From assembly GCA_019914945.1 (NCBI GenBank), contig CM034099.1:11483001-11547000 (forward strand): a stretch of DNA of 64,000 nt. The letters are read 5' to 3'. This DNA is from Typha latifolia. Taxonomy: Eukaryota > Streptophyta > Magnoliopsida > Poales > Typhaceae. Of the stretch, positions 37,901-49,027 are shown one piece after another. Every line of letters starts with the position of its first letter. Position 1 is the first letter of the stretch. Position numbers and translations under genes: made by a program. The notes beneath the pieces are model-generated. The model was given only the letters and a program-made list of their open reading frames with translations, was not told the DNA's origin and ran no database searches.

Positions 37901-40900
37901 GGTTGTCCATGTTGCCTTTTATTTGGCAGGCTGGGATGTATATATTTTGTGAACATTTTGATGCCAATATAAGGCTGGGGCTTATTATGACTTGCATGAT
38001 AAAATAAATTCTTCAAGCAGTGTAATCAACAATTTTCTGACTCAACACTTGGATCCAATTAGTTGCAAATGGATGGGAATTGAGATATCTCATTGGAAAC
38101 TATGACCGATATGATATCATGTAATAGCCATATTTTACATGCTTAATTATTAGCTCAGGTATTTTTCCTAATTTTCTTTAGTTGAGTGGTGGTATCGTTC
38201 TATCGCATATTAAAATGGTAGTGAGGCCGAGTTATAATATGACTTTCATGATCCCAGTAGATTCTTATAGTACTGGACTTTGATTTTCCGATTGTCAGAA
38301 ACACAGATTAAATTATTTACATTTTATGCTGGATATGATTGAGACATCTCACTTGCATCTAAGACCCATGTGATATCATAAATAGCCATATCCACATGCC
38401 TAATCATGTAATTAGAATTTTTTTCCTATTTTGTTCATAATTCAAGGGATGGCATCACTATATTGGAAAATATATGAAGCTGTATACTTCATGTTTCTTC
38501 TATCGAATATCTACGAAAGGAAGCATAATTCAGCTGTTATAAGTTTAGCGGTCAATGCCATAGAATGTAGTAGAAACGAGAAGAATTCATAGTTTATTGC
38601 CGCATGATTTCTTTCTTGCCTTGGTGGAAGAAGCTTTTAACTGGAGTCTGGACTAACTTTGCATTCATTGAATGCTTTTTGTTTGTCCCCACGTGTAGGC
38701 CTTATTTATTTTTCTGTTCCCAGATAATCTAGCATGCTTCCAATACAACGAATCTAGTAAGTTAGGCATTATTTTATCAGATACACTTACCAATGCAGGG
38801 AATAAAAAGGGTGACAACTTGTTCCAGATTAGAGAATTGATATTAGTTTATTTGGAATTTTTTTCTGTCATTTATTTCAGGTGTTTAATGTATTTTCGTA
38901 GCTTTTTTATATTTGAATTCCTTTTAGACTCAATCTGAAGCCTTTTGGTTAGAATTTATTGGTACCTATATGGGTAATATATTTGATCTAATCCAACTAG
39001 GAATTTGAGTTTGATTAGGGTTTCTTATCTACCCTTTATTAGAAAAACGAGATGGAGGTCTTTTGTGAGAATGGCTAGGTTTTATTTCAAAAAAAATAAA
39101 GGAAAATAGATGTTATCTTTCTTCTTTCTTGTGAAGCGTAGATCACTGTAATACCAAACCCTCCGGGGTGTGAAGCCCTACTTGAGTGATTTCAGCTTAT
39201 CTTTCTTTATTTAATACCTTCTTTTTCTCATGTATTCTCTCATCTCTTTTTTCTTTTCTTTCAAATCATTCTCTATTTCTTTTTTTCTCTTTCACAGAAG
39301 GAAACCAGGAAACAACTTTTTGGGGTTCAGTATTAGAGCAGCTTCTTACTGTCGGGCACTTTAGCAACCTTACCGCCTACTTTTGTAACAATCATACAAA
39401 AACAATTTTTTTATTCTCTTTTCTCTCTCCTTTTTTTTTTGCTCTATATGCTGCTTTTACTGCTAAAATCCATATCTTTCTTTATCTTGATATTTTTCAT
39501 TGAATCCATTTCTCTCTATGTTCATCCTAGAGCAGTTTGGTATTAGAGATACCTGTCCTTCATCACTTACTGTTCTGGGTTAGCCTATGTCATGGCATAA
39601 ATCCTAGAGGTCTACAAAGCCTCTTCCTCTCTCTTCCTCGTTATAGGATATGCATAAGTAAGTGGCAACCTCTAGTATTGCTTAACTGCTTTTAAAAATA
39701 CATCTTGCTTAACTAACAATATGTTTTTGAGATATTCCAGTATCATCTGATACAACTTGGAGAATCCTCTTTAATTTGCAATTTTCAAAATGTTCAATCA
39801 CTAGGTAACATTGCTAGCATCTCTGTCTCATTTCTGCACAATCTAACAAATTTAATCATTCTGAAGCATGCAATCTTCAACAAAAAAACAACAATTCCTA
39901 CTTTTTTTTTATTCCTATGATCCTTAGATATGCGTACTCCAATAGACTATATAACATGCGAATATATGGACAAGTTTGAGGATACTGTAAAATACTGTAT
40001 TGCATAATGTCTATTTGTCTGTCATCTGAAGAGTAGAAGATATTTTGAACTCTAAGCCAATAAAATTGGTACGAACCTGTTTGATCCAATTCGTAAAGAT
40101 TTCTAGACAAATTTAAGGACGAAACTTTCGAGGGTGATTCTGTCAAATCCACCCGTTGGATTCTCTTGCAATTTGGATATATTGTTGTTGTTAAAGAAAG
40201 CTTTCTAACGAATCCAATATCAAGGTTTGGTCATTTAGATTTTGAGATATAGATTAAATAGTAACCAAAGGTTGAAGATATGTTTGGACAGTAATATGAA
40301 CTGAAGGATAACCAAGAGGAAGAGAAGATGAAGTAGGGAGGCTAGTCCTTAGGGACAAGGGTGCTATGGCGGACGAGGAAGATTAGAAGCAAAACGAGAA
40401 TTTTTAACAGGAGATGTGGCGGCAATTGACGAGAGGGAGGAGGGAGATGTTGAGGCTGACAACCAAGTTGAGAGGGAGAGAGTAGGGGACGGCAAGGACA
40501 AAAGCCAAGTAATTCTTGATAAATGCATAACTCAATTAGGGTTGCACTCTATATATATAGAGAGATTAATTCTAAACTGTCTGGAACTAGAATTTATCTT
40601 AAAAACTTATATGACTTAATTATGACTTACTTTAAAGACTTACATGACTAAACTAGGATTTGCCTTAAAGACTTACATAACTTACCTAAGACTTGTTTTA
40701 ATGGCTTACATGACTTAATTAAATCAGTCTCCTTATCTTCCTCTGATTAATTCTCCGTTTCGTTGTAGATATAATCCGAATATGAAGACACATTGAATAT
40801 GAGAGTTCTAGATCATGACGTCCCCAGTTGTATCCAACTAGTTTTATAATATTTGGCAGTCAAATGAATATCTTTTAAATATTTTTTCAAAATTGCACAG

Positions 40901-42915
40901 AACTGGATTTAGCTAATTAAACAAATTCTTACTAGGATTCTAACTAAGTTACATAAGCAAGTTAGATAAATAGGCTTGATCTATCGAGCCTAATGCTCCC
41001 ATGATGTGATCCGACCTGGTCCTGTTCGCATAAAAAATATCCAAACTATTAACAAACTTGCATGTCCTCAACCCTTAGGATTGTAGATGAGAGCAATGGT
41101 TGCATCATGCCTTCTTTCAGTTCATCATGACAGGATATGTCAATCATGATTGACCGCAGCAAATTCCTTGGCTGTTGTGTTTTTTTTCATTACATCTTGG
41201 CTTAAGTTTTACTAATTTAGTGACAGATAAAAGTTGTGCTTCAATTTAGTTCAAAATTTATAACTCAAAATTTTCCTCAAGAACAATTATTTTCTTTTCT
41301 TGCAGATGCTGGAAAAAGCAGCTTATGGTAGCTAAAGATGCTCGACGAGTAGATGTACTGTCTTACCGGATTTCTCTTAGCCATAAGCTCCTCAGATTAA
41401 CAGAAAAATACCAAAGTTTGCATGATATTGTGGACACAGCAGTAAAGAAGCTGGAGGCCGAGGTTGGCCCTATAACTGGTATTCCAAATATGGCTCGTGG
41501 GATTGTAAACAGACTTTCTGTTGGTACTGAGGTTCAAAAGTTGTGTGCACGTGCACTGGAATCACTGGAATCCATGCTTTCTAGTGCCTCTTCAACTGTT
41601 CAGAGTAAGGGTTTTTATGAATTGGGCATGCTATGGCTCCTTTTCACTTTCCATTGTTGATCTCTTTCTGAATATATATGTTTTTGCAGAACCCAGCTTA
41701 ACAAAATCAAGTTTTATCAAATTTGAAGATGTCTTGCCAACATCAGTTACCTTGGTGTTGGGTTCAGAGGATTGCGCAACAATATCTCAAGATCTGGCTG
41801 GTTTTAACTTGTGGCATCGAAAAACTGACATAGCCGAATATTCCCTGCAACCAACCTATACTCTAATTAATTCAGAGAGAAGATTCATAGTAAGAGAACT
41901 TGCTCCAGCAACAAATTACTTGTTCAAGGTAGTCGCATTTAGCAACATTAAGGAATTAGGTACATGGGAAGTTGGAGTAACGACTGAAGCCTTTTTGAAG
42001 GATGACTCAATGGGCCTTGCACCAGGAGAAACTAGAAATTGTGGAAGCCCAAAAGCAAACAGTAATGGACTGTCTAACCCTTCATCTGATGGAGATGAAT
42101 CAAATAACAACAGGACTGCATATACTGATCTCAATAAGTCACCAGAAAGTTATTTTGAATGTTGTGAAAACCCTGAAATTCCTGAATCAGAGAAAACATC
42201 TGATCACCTTTGTAAAGATAAAAATAACTCACAGAATGCCAATATTGGCAGCACAAGTGAAACAGAATGTACTGAGCAGGAGGAAACACCAGGGTTATCT
42301 GGGTCATCTTTGGATGAGGAGCCAAACTCAATGATTCATTCCGGTTCCCAGAGAGATTCCACGAACTCTATGGAGCACAATCAGGCATTGGACATCCCAA
42401 GGTCAGAGGGTGTATCTAATGCACGTACTGGAGATGAGATGGTTATTGAATGCCCTGATTCAACTCAGCAGATCGCACTATGCGGGCCAGAAAATGGCAA
42501 GGAAGATTCAGGAAGGAGCTCTAAGTTGAAACCAGGCAGCAATGTGCATGAGAACAGCCCAACAAAGCCTGGAAGGGAACCTGGGAGCTCATCAAAGAAA
42601 AGATTCTTAGGAAAATGTGAGGAAATATGTAATAAAGATGGATCTTTGGAAGGGGATTATGAGTATTGTGTTAAGATGATCAGATGGCTCGAGTGCGAGG
42701 GACACATTGAGACCAATTTTAGAGTAAAATTTTTGACTTGGTTTAGCCTGCGAGCAACTCCACAGGAGAGAAGGGTTGTCAGTGTTTACGTTGACACTCT
42801 GATTGACGATCCTGCGAGTCTTGCTGGACAGCTTGTGGACACCTTCTCAGAAGCAATCTGCAGCAAGAGGCCTCCACCAGTTCCAACAGGCTTCTGTGGT
42901 AAACTTTGGCATTAA
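25900..42915 (+). CDS. VIL2: VIN3-like protein (VEL family), spliced, 729 aa
   Basis: Join 25900-25918, 33955-34600, 41306-41604 and 41690-42915; all junctions are GT/AG and keep frame (2190 nt). The protein begins [18 protein letters not shown]3-like proteins act in the nucleus with Polycomb repressive complex 2 to silence genes by H3K27me3, e.g. flowering repressors. Visible parts: conserved N-terminal block (about residues 7-85, [21 protein letters not shown]); basic KRPRK at 103-107, a likely nuclear signal; Cys/His-rich PHD-type finger (about 129-217) with the VEL-typical C-K-R-C-S-C-C-I-C cluster; helical module (223-322, [14 protein letters not shown]); FNIII (about 323-423); acidic Ser/Asn-rich linker; C-terminal VEL/VID domain (about 643-729, [25 protein letters not shown] end), known to mediate oligomerisation. 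Length fits VIL2/VEL1 better than the shorter VRN5/VIL1 or VIN3. Start chosen for its GCCATGG context and family-typical MDPPF. VIL2 rather than another VEL paralogue is inference. Confidence 0.93.
28768..30444. mobile_element. Solo LTR in VIL intron 1, TSD TAATC
   Basis: The element 28773-30439 (1667 bp) starts TGTCACGACCCAAAATT and ends GGCTTGTCACA. It is flanked by TAATC at 28768-28772 and 30440-30444. It carries a (CT)n run near 29940-29960 and a (TTC)n run at 30101-30150. No internal coding region. TGTCACGACC termini are common on plant gypsy LTRs, but the family is not otherwise identified. It is unrelated in sequence to the other LTRs here. Confidence 0.88.
30101..30150 (+). repeat. 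(TTC)n microsatellite
   Basis: About 16 TTC/CTT units within the intron 1 solo LTR, in a CT-rich island like those of the 3-kb-type LTRs. Confidence 0.9.
31439..32263 (+). mobile_element. Solo TGATAC-family LTR in VIL intron 1, TSD TTGTA
   Basis: The element 31444-32258 (815 bp) begins TGATACACTTAGTTAGG and ends GAACTTATCA. It is flanked by TTGTA at 31439-31443 and 32259-32263. It has the TTCGAACG array (31542-31658), TATA box CTCTATATATATG (31721) and leader of the gypsy copies at 1353 and 3425. It is in sense with the host gene, so its U3 promoter would point toward exon 2. Confidence 0.92.
33955..34600 (+). CDS. VIL2: VIL coding exon 2
   Basis: 646 nt, phase 1 in and phase 2 out. It encodes residues 7-222: the conserved N-terminal block, KRPRK basic patch and the whole PHD-type zinc finger. 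The zinc ligands include the CKRCSCC run and the HLEC and YYCIYC motifs. Donor GTAATT at 34601. Confidence 0.93.
38980..39555 (+). mobile_element. Possible LTR relic with PBS-like end
   Basis: A leader-like CT-rich region and CCTCCGGGGTGTGAAGCCC precede TTTGGTATTAGAG at 39536-39548, which resembles a decayed tRNA-iMet PBS. The left boundary was not found. Weak call. Confidence 0.3.
40060..41030 (-). mobile_element. Dispersed LTR-like repeat in VIL intron 2
   Basis: Collinear with 22567-22849 plus 23943-24577, including TTTGATCCAATTCGTA, GAGGGAGGAGGGAGATGTTGAGG, CAACCAAGTTGAGAG and GATCTATCGAGCCTAATG. In reverse it starts near 41030. TSDs were not identified. Confidence 0.55.
41306..41604 (+). 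CDS. VIL2: VIL coding exon 3
   Basis: 299 nt. It starts with A completing Gly222, then [20 protein letters not shown], and ends ...SSASSTVQ plus one base at 41604. It encodes the helical module between zinc finger and FNIII. Donor GTAAGG at 41605. Intron 3 is only 85 nt (41605-41689, acceptor TTTTTGCAG). Confidence 0.93.
41690..42915 (+). CDS. VIL2: VIL coding exon 4 (last)
   Basis: 1226 nt to the TAA at 42913-42915. It encodes the FNIII domain ([31 protein letters not shown]), a long Ser/Asn/Glu-rich acidic linker and the C-terminal VEL domain, ending GFCGKLWH. Confidence 0.94.
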
Positions 42916-43840
42916 GACATTGGGAGTTCTTATTTCTGGGTAAAGTATGGCCCCAATTCTTTGGATGCAGATAGTTGCATTGATTCTTCATTAGAATATC
43001 ATTAATGTATCAGTATTTTAGGTTAAACACAGTCGTTCATTGGCACAATAACTGTTGATGTTGATATTGATAACAGTTAATTTCTTTTACTGGGATTCTC
43101 ATTTTCTTTTTCTTTCTTTTCTTCCGTGACTTTTGTTTCTGTTTCTCTTTCCTCTGCCCTTATGTTCAAGAGAATATCAGGCACTTTTGGATTTTAAGAT
43201 GTCCCAGAAGAGACAATGAATATGTTTCTCTTAGTTATCCTTTTACCTTTCTTGTCTCTTATTGTATTGCAGACAATACAACCATTAAAGTGAAAATGGA
43301 AGATGATTTCATAGCGCCAATTATAATTTGTTATATAGTTAATTCTACAGTGTGGTGTTACTTTAGTTGGATAATTCAGTACATGGTTGCTGGGTGGTTG
43401 TAGCATAAATTATAGTTTGTTATGTAGTAAATTATACATTGTGATTTCACTATAATTGTATAATTTAGTACATGGTTGCAGGGTATTTGAGAATAACGAT
43501 GTAGCTTATTTATCTTTCTATATATATGAGCTCATATATCTTAATAGAGTTGAATACTTGTATTAGGTATGGATTGAGTAGTACATAGTATTACCCTGTG
43601 CAGTAATCATGCATTTGGAGTTTTATGCTACTACGACATCCTTGTGTAGCAATTTAGAGTCACAGTCTAGTATAATTATTATGGATTTAGATATTCATAT
43701 AGGTAACATATTTATTTGGATATTTATGATGTGATTCGGGTCGGATTGGATTGCCTCATGAGGCATTGAGCTTGTTGGGTTGAGTGAGTTATCTTAGTTT
43801 AGACTATTTTTTCTGGGCGTTTAATGGCATAATTGTAAAC
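42916..43840. other. 3' UTR and downstream flank of VIL
   Basis: AT-rich sequence without coding signal. A short TAAATTATAGTTTGTTATGTAGT-like block is duplicated at about 43310-43480. No canonical AATAAA lies close to the stop; plant poly(A) signals are loose, so the transcript end cannot be placed. Confidence 0.4.
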
Positions 43841-43849
43841 GACTGGTAC

Positions 43850-44520
43850 CCCATATTTGTCATTCTGTAGTTGTTGGACGAGCTCTCGGGCCGAAGTCAC
43901 ATGGCCAGGTACTCCACCTTTGGCTCTCCCCACAAGCACTCGGACATTTATACCTTCAACGCATTCATCTTCAATAATTTCATCACCTCATGCAAGCGTC
44001 CCAAATAGTCCTCCCAAGTTCTATTGTACACAATGTCATCAAAGAATAACAATGCGTACCGTCGCCGGAGTGGGCAAAAGACTCGTTTATTAAGCCTTGG
44101 AATGTTGCTGGAGCATTCGTCAATCCAAACGGTTTTACCCCGAAACCTCATGAGTTCGGAAAGCTATTTTGTGGATGTTTGCCAATGAAGTTGGATTTGG
44201 TGATAACCAGCCCGAAGATCAAGCTTGCTGAAGTAGGCCTCGTCCTAGCTCATCCAACAACTCCTCTATTGTTTGTATAAGGTACCGATCTTTGATGGTG
44301 ATGGTATTAAGTGCTCAATAGTCAATGCAAAAAGGCCAAGTCCTATCATTTTCTGGCACAAACAAGACAGGTGACGAATAGGCACTCTGGCTCTGCTAGA
44401 TAATACCTTGCGGATATTAGTATAGTTGCATGTTTGTCGGCTTAGCCCTGGCACAATCTTGACCTTGTGATCCATATCCTTTGTTGGTAGCAGCCCTTTG
44501 GGCTCTTCAAACAACTCAGA
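43850..44520 (-). pseudogene. Ty3/gypsy reverse transcriptase fragment
   Basis: Read in reverse: LFEEPKGLLP and DHKV near 44510-44455, then after frame breaks RYALLFFDDI at about 44065-44035 (catalytic F-x-D-D) and GRLHEVMKLLK. The order matches the RT N-terminus to palm/FDD region of plant gypsy elements. Multiple frameshifts; the middle is degraded. Confidence 0.65.
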
Positions 44521-44539
44521 AAGTTTGGGCTTACCTAAG

Positions 44540-44916
44540 CTTGAGTAGGCTCAAGTTCAGCAAGTGTCATCTGGAGGTAGTAGGCTCAATCCCACGCACT
44601 CAACATCCCCACCATTGGCAACAAGGTCGAGCTCAGTTGTCGTAGTCGGCGACGAGAGGGAAGGTCGAGCTATCGGGTTGTGCAGTGGCTATGAGTCATC
44701 GGGTTGTGCAGTGAGGAAGATGGAGGAAGTTCGGCTGAAGAAGATGGTATATGGAGGAGGGGTTGGTTTGTGAAAGTGAAGGAGATGGAAGCGGTTTGAG
44801 CTGAAGGAGATGGCGATGTGGTTACTGAGGTGGGGGTGAGTTGAGGTATAGGGAAGTTGTCAAGCTAGCTTGGGTAGGCTTAGTTGATGGCCCCAGTAAG
44901 AGTGCCGCTAGCTGAT

Positions 44917-44988
<72 letters not shown>

Positions 44989-45215
44989 GAAGACTAGGGT
45001 AATTCTCATTGCTTTTACTTTGGGTGCTCACCACACCTTATATAGTGGCTACCCATGATAAGTAACTTGCCCTCCAAGTAAAGCTGAAAATAGACTAGAC
45101 CCAATCTAAACGTCTCATGACTCAACCCAACAAAGTGTAGAAAATTGCTATGCAGAAATTTAAAATAAAATGACTCGATCTAACTAACTAAACCCCTCTA
45201 ACTTGGGTCATAATA
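44540..45215 (-). mobile_element. Reversed gypsy LTR with TATA box and (GA)n
   Basis: In reverse it starts TATTATGACCCAAG, immediately after a purine-rich AGAAGTGTGGTGGAC (45230-45216) typical of a polypurine tract. It carries ACTATATAAGG (45045-45035), then a CT microsatellite (44984-44933). The left end is uncertain. It separates the protease-region relic from the RT fragment. Confidence 0.45.
44933..44984 (+). repeat. (GA)n microsatellite
   Basis: About 26 GA units just downstream (in reverse) of the LTR TATA box. Confidence 0.9.
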
Positions 45216-45379
45216 GTCCACCACACTTCTGTCACCTTGTCCTTAAGGTGATGAGTCAGATAATATTCTAAGTTGGTCCAACGCTAGCCTAACTCGTCGG
45301 GTGGTGCTGCTGGTGGCCATAGTGTCTTCATTGTGTCTTTCCCTATCCACGGGGGGTGGGGTCACCCCATCATCTAATG

Positions 45380-45612
45380 AAAAGCCGGGCTTGGCTTTGT
45401 CTTCGCGCCCTCGAACCGAACCACTCTACCATTCTGCTGAAACGCCATCCACATGCTACCAAAGTCAAATGTCACGGGTCCCGAGCTCCGCAACCACTAT
45501 ATACCCAGGATAATGTAAGCTCCCCAAAATGTGAGTGGGTACAAGTCCACGGTAAGCTTGTGTCCCTATATGCGGATCCTGATCTGGCGACACAAATTGT
45601 CCATTCGCAGCT
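45380..45612 (-). pseudogene. Ty3/gypsy protease C-terminal relic
   Basis: In reverse, GPVTFDFGSMWMAFQQNGR reads cleanly from 45482 and is the conserved segment after the retroviral protease in plant gypsy pol. A parallel copy on the + strand is at 49790-49845. Upstream the frame is broken. It is cut at 45613 by a copia LTR. Confidence 0.6.
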
Positions 45613-46608
45613 TGAAAAATCCCTAGACACAAGTATGTATCTAAAAACTAGGCAATGATATCACTCGTTCGGTTAAGTAAAGGTCCATAGAAATATTAAG
45701 AACGAAAGCAGAGATGAACGCCAAGATTTTAACGTAGAAAAACGTGTCTTAAGAAGAATAGAAGCAGTTACAAGACTGACTCACAAAACAACCCGTCAAA
45801 CCAAACGACTTTGTTCCTCTCAGTCTTGCTCGCTAGAACCCACGATTCACTGCTTCTCGTGATTGAAGTCCAACCTTAGTAACCCTTGAGATTGATCTTT
45901 CGTCTAGATAGCCCTTAAGACGAAAGATTAAGTTTTGTAGATGAGTGAAACCTTGATAGTTGAAGAACCGATGTAGCCTCAAGAAGTCTCATTCAATAAT
46001 GCTTCTTCAACCACCCTAGAGATAGGGCATCACAATCCTTATATATGATCTCCAAGATAGAGCCAAATCCAAGTCTTATTCATACTCACGAAAGTCCAAT
46101 TTTTTCAAACTTTGTTGGTGCGTTCGAACGCGGCCCCGGGTGCGTTCGAACGGCATAACTTGATCTTAGGTGCGTTCGAATGGGCCCGAGTGCGTTCAAA
46201 CGTGACAACTTGAATTCTTCAAGTTGCGTTCGAATGCATTTGTCAACGCAGCTCTCGGTCTGTGTGAACGCAATACCCACGTTCGAACACGTTTGTGAAC
46301 GCAGCTCTCGGTCTATATGAACGCAAGTACTCGTGTTCGAATGCGTTTGTGAACGTAGCTCTCGGTCTGTGTGAACGCAAGTACCGCGTTCGAATGCGTT
46401 TGTGAACGCAGCTCTCAGTCTGTGTGAACGTAGTACCCGCCCGCGTTCGAACGCGTTTGTGAACGCGGTGTGAACTCAAATAGCTTTTTTCCAATAATTT
46501 TGCAATTCTTCAAACCAGAGATATTCTAGACTTGTATAAAGCTCATATACATGTAAAAATATACTTAGAATATTTTATACACAATTGTCAATAATTAAAA
46601 ACCTAACA
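45613..46608 (-). mobile_element. Sirevirus-like 3' LTR (copy 2)
   Basis: 996 bp. In reverse it starts TGTTAGGTTTTTAATTATTG directly after the polypurine tract AAAGGGGGAAAT and ends CTAGGGATTTTTCA. The TTCGAACG array runs 46451-46122, built of five 50-60-bp units (GCGTTCGAACGCGTTTGTGA..GCAGCTCTCGGTCTGTGTGA). TATATAAGG is at 46045-46037. Confidence 0.85.
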
Positions 46609-46967
46609 ATTTCCCCCTTTGGCAATTTGTGACAAAACATCTAGTTTACAAGATATTACAAAGAATTCAAAATGAGCATTCAACAAGTCTAGTACTTTTA
46701 GCACATCAATCCCTGCAAATAAAAATATACCAAACCATGATCAAGTGAAAATAACTTGAAATGAATAACAATCCAAACACAAATTATCAAGTAGTTCACA
46801 AGTACTCAAGCAAACAAAGTTCACAGGTATTCATGCAAAGGTATTTAAGCAGTAAACAGAACCTAGTAAACTCCCCCTACACTCCTAAACCCCAAACACA
46901 CGTCTAAACTCACACTCACTCTCCCCCTTTTTGACACAAATGCCAAAGACTCTGAACTCGGAGGGAA
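46609..46967 (-). mobile_element. Sirevirus-like internal 3' stub
   Basis: It matches 52812-53200: polypurine tracts next to the LTR and again at 46921-46932, and TTTGTCACAAATTGCC (reverse). It stops at about 46967, where gypsy-LTR-like sequence begins, so only the last 360 bp of the internal region survive. Confidence 0.75.
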
Positions 46968-47945
46968 ATGACTATCAAACGACTTCCTGGCTTTCGAACA
47001 CGACTATCAAACGACTGTATACATTTGCAAAAAGAGAACGTGTTTAGTGCATTTGAACGCGTTCAACCGCGTTCGAACACGCCGTTCGAATGCGTGCCTA
47101 CGTTCGCAATGAAAGAGAACGTGAAATCTGTGTTCGAATGCAATCGGCGAACTGCATTATCTTAGGGTTATCTTTTAATTATTTTGTTTGATAGATTATC
47201 CTCTAAATATGTGGAAGATAACCTAATTGAGGATTATTGAAGAAATATTAGAGTTATCCTTCAAATATTGGAGTGCCCCCTTGCCTCTCAAGGATCGGTC
47301 CACTCTCTCCCCCTTCATCTAGCTTAATGCTCTACCCCACCATCATAGCCACCATCTTCCACAAAACCTAACCATTATTTTCCTATTCCATTACTCACGT
47401 TCCCCACACAACCATTTGACCCATAGTCAATATTTTCCCCATAACTTTTAATCTACAAGTTCGATCGACGTGATCTCAGTTGCACTGGATTCCTTACTTC
47501 AAGAGGTGGGGTGGCACTGGTGAATAAGGGGTGGTGGAAGGGTTATGGGTGATGGAAAGGTTAGGGCAAGTGTTGGATAGATTGGAAGAAGGGGGAGGAG
47601 TGGGCCTCCCCTAAGGGTCTAGGGTGATTGGCCGATTGAGGAGGCTAGAAGCAGTGTCACCAAGGATCAAGAAAATGGGAGTGAAGAAGATGAGGGAGAC
47701 AAGGCAAAAACTCAATTTATCAATAATGACTCCGTGCTTGCCATCCACACCTTTAGAGGCTAACCAAACAATTCAAAATAACCCTAAATAGTATATTTTC
47801 GTTGATCATGTTCGAATGCGCCCGATCGCGTTCGAACACACATATTTCTCACTTTTCTGGATTTGTGAACGCGATGGAGGTGTTCGTAGTGCGTTCGAAT
47901 GCATAATTCGCATTCTCTGGATGTGCGAACCTGATGCATATTCCA
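46968..47945. mobile_element. Two facing TTCGAA-LTR fragments
   Basis: 46968-47480 reads forward: TTCGAACG array 46993-47135, then TAGATTATCCTCTAAATATGTGGAAGATAACC, the U3-R order of the TGATAC family. 47480-47945 reads in reverse: TTCGAAC motifs 47905-47812, then CTAACCAAACA..ATTATTGATAAATTGAG and a leader resembling 9560-9720. Neither has both termini. Confidence 0.5.
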
Positions 47946-49027
47946 TACATTGATGCATAGAGTTGACTCAATTCAAAAAGATCACAATGATTTCAAGGAA
48001 TATGTCATGAACCAATTTGATTCGTCATTTCCTCGACGACGATCGGAGTTTCAAGAAGGACCATCGGTGGGACCTCATCGAACTGATACCCCACAGATCC
48101 AGCTGCATCATGTGAGTGTCAATGATCCCCTCTTACCTGTGCCTACACATCATCCCCCACCTCCGTTACAAAACCCGACCGACGGTGGTGGAACTCGAGA
48201 GGCGTGCGGCACCGGTGCGCTTCGTCGATGAGGAGGATTGGCACTTAGAGGATGAGGTTGATCCCTTTGGAGATGGTGATGGGCGTGCTCGAGGATTTAG
48301 AGAAGGGGATTGACTTGCACAAAGGTTTAGACCTAAACCAAGGATCTTTCGCGAACCCGACAACGCTATTCGGGGGAGAGCCGCACGCTTCGACTTTCCA
48401 AAATTCCAAGGCGGTGATCCAACATATTGGGTGTTTTAAGTTGAACAATATTTTGATTGTCAAGGTACAGTGGAAGATGCAAAGGTCCAGATGGCAATCT
48501 TTCACCTCCAAGGAATGGCATTGCATTGGTATAGATCGATTATTTGTGGTGGAGGAATGATCAAATGGGTTGATTTTTGTAAGAGGATTACATGCAGATT
48601 TGGGACAGTGGCATATGAAGATTTTGCTGCCACATTAAGCAAGATGGTTCAGAGGACAACCGTATTGGAGTACCAAGTCGAGTTTGAAAGAATTAGTAGT
48701 CGTTGTGAGCCACCTTGGCCCGAACTAACATTGATTGACATATTTATTTTAGGGCTGCGAGAGGAGATAAATGCGGATGCTCGTGCTTTATGCCCTACCA
48801 CTCTTGAGGAGGCCTTTGAGAAGGCCGTTAGGATGAAGCAAAAGCATAAGGCTCTCAAGATGGCAGCAAAAATAGGTTGGGGCAACCGAGATGGGTGGTT
48901 TGCTTCTAAAATGTCGGCTGGAAATTCTACAGGTTCAAGGACAGCAGCTGCTAGTACTAGACCACGACCACCTTCTGATGCTAGAGGAAGCACAAGACCC
49001 CTCGTTCGAACTCTCAGACCTGCCTAG
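47946..49027 (+). pseudogene. Ty3/gypsy gag remnant
   Basis: It begins inside gag (VDSIQKDHNDFKEYVMNQF) and carries the gag core (MEDAKVQMAIFHLQGMALHW at 48470; CRFGTVAYEDFAATLSKMVQ; EYQVEFERISSRCEPPWPE). It then continues openly to 49027 with EEAFEKAVRMKQKHKALK. Stops near 48312 (TGA) and 48438 (TAA) break the N-terminal half. The C-terminal 185 codons are open. Confidence 0.75.

Larger units (their letters stand above)
34601..41305 (+). other. VIL2: VIL intron 2 (6.7 kb)
   Basis: Donor GTAATTTC, acceptor TTCTTGCAG at 41297-41305. It contains a paired degenerate repeat with GATACC..GGTATCGG / GGCTGATACCGATCC words (34815-34950 and 36335-36385), an LTR-like block ending near 39537 and a dispersed LTR-like block at 40060-41030. 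The remainder (36400-38900) shows nothing identifiable. Open frames in it lack motifs. Confidence 0.8.

Noticed and set aside
41521..41689. Start of the last VIL exon at an upstream ATG (41521)
   Set aside because: That frame runs through intron 3 and overlaps exon 3 in another frame. The GTAAGG donor at 41605 and TTTTTGCAG acceptor at 41689 restore the conserved VQK-PSL protein junction.
46122..46451. Regular TTCGAACG repeats as a CRISPR array
   Set aside because: The spacers are themselves repeated, the setting is a plant LTR, and no cas-like gene exists. It is a tandem enhancer-like repeat.
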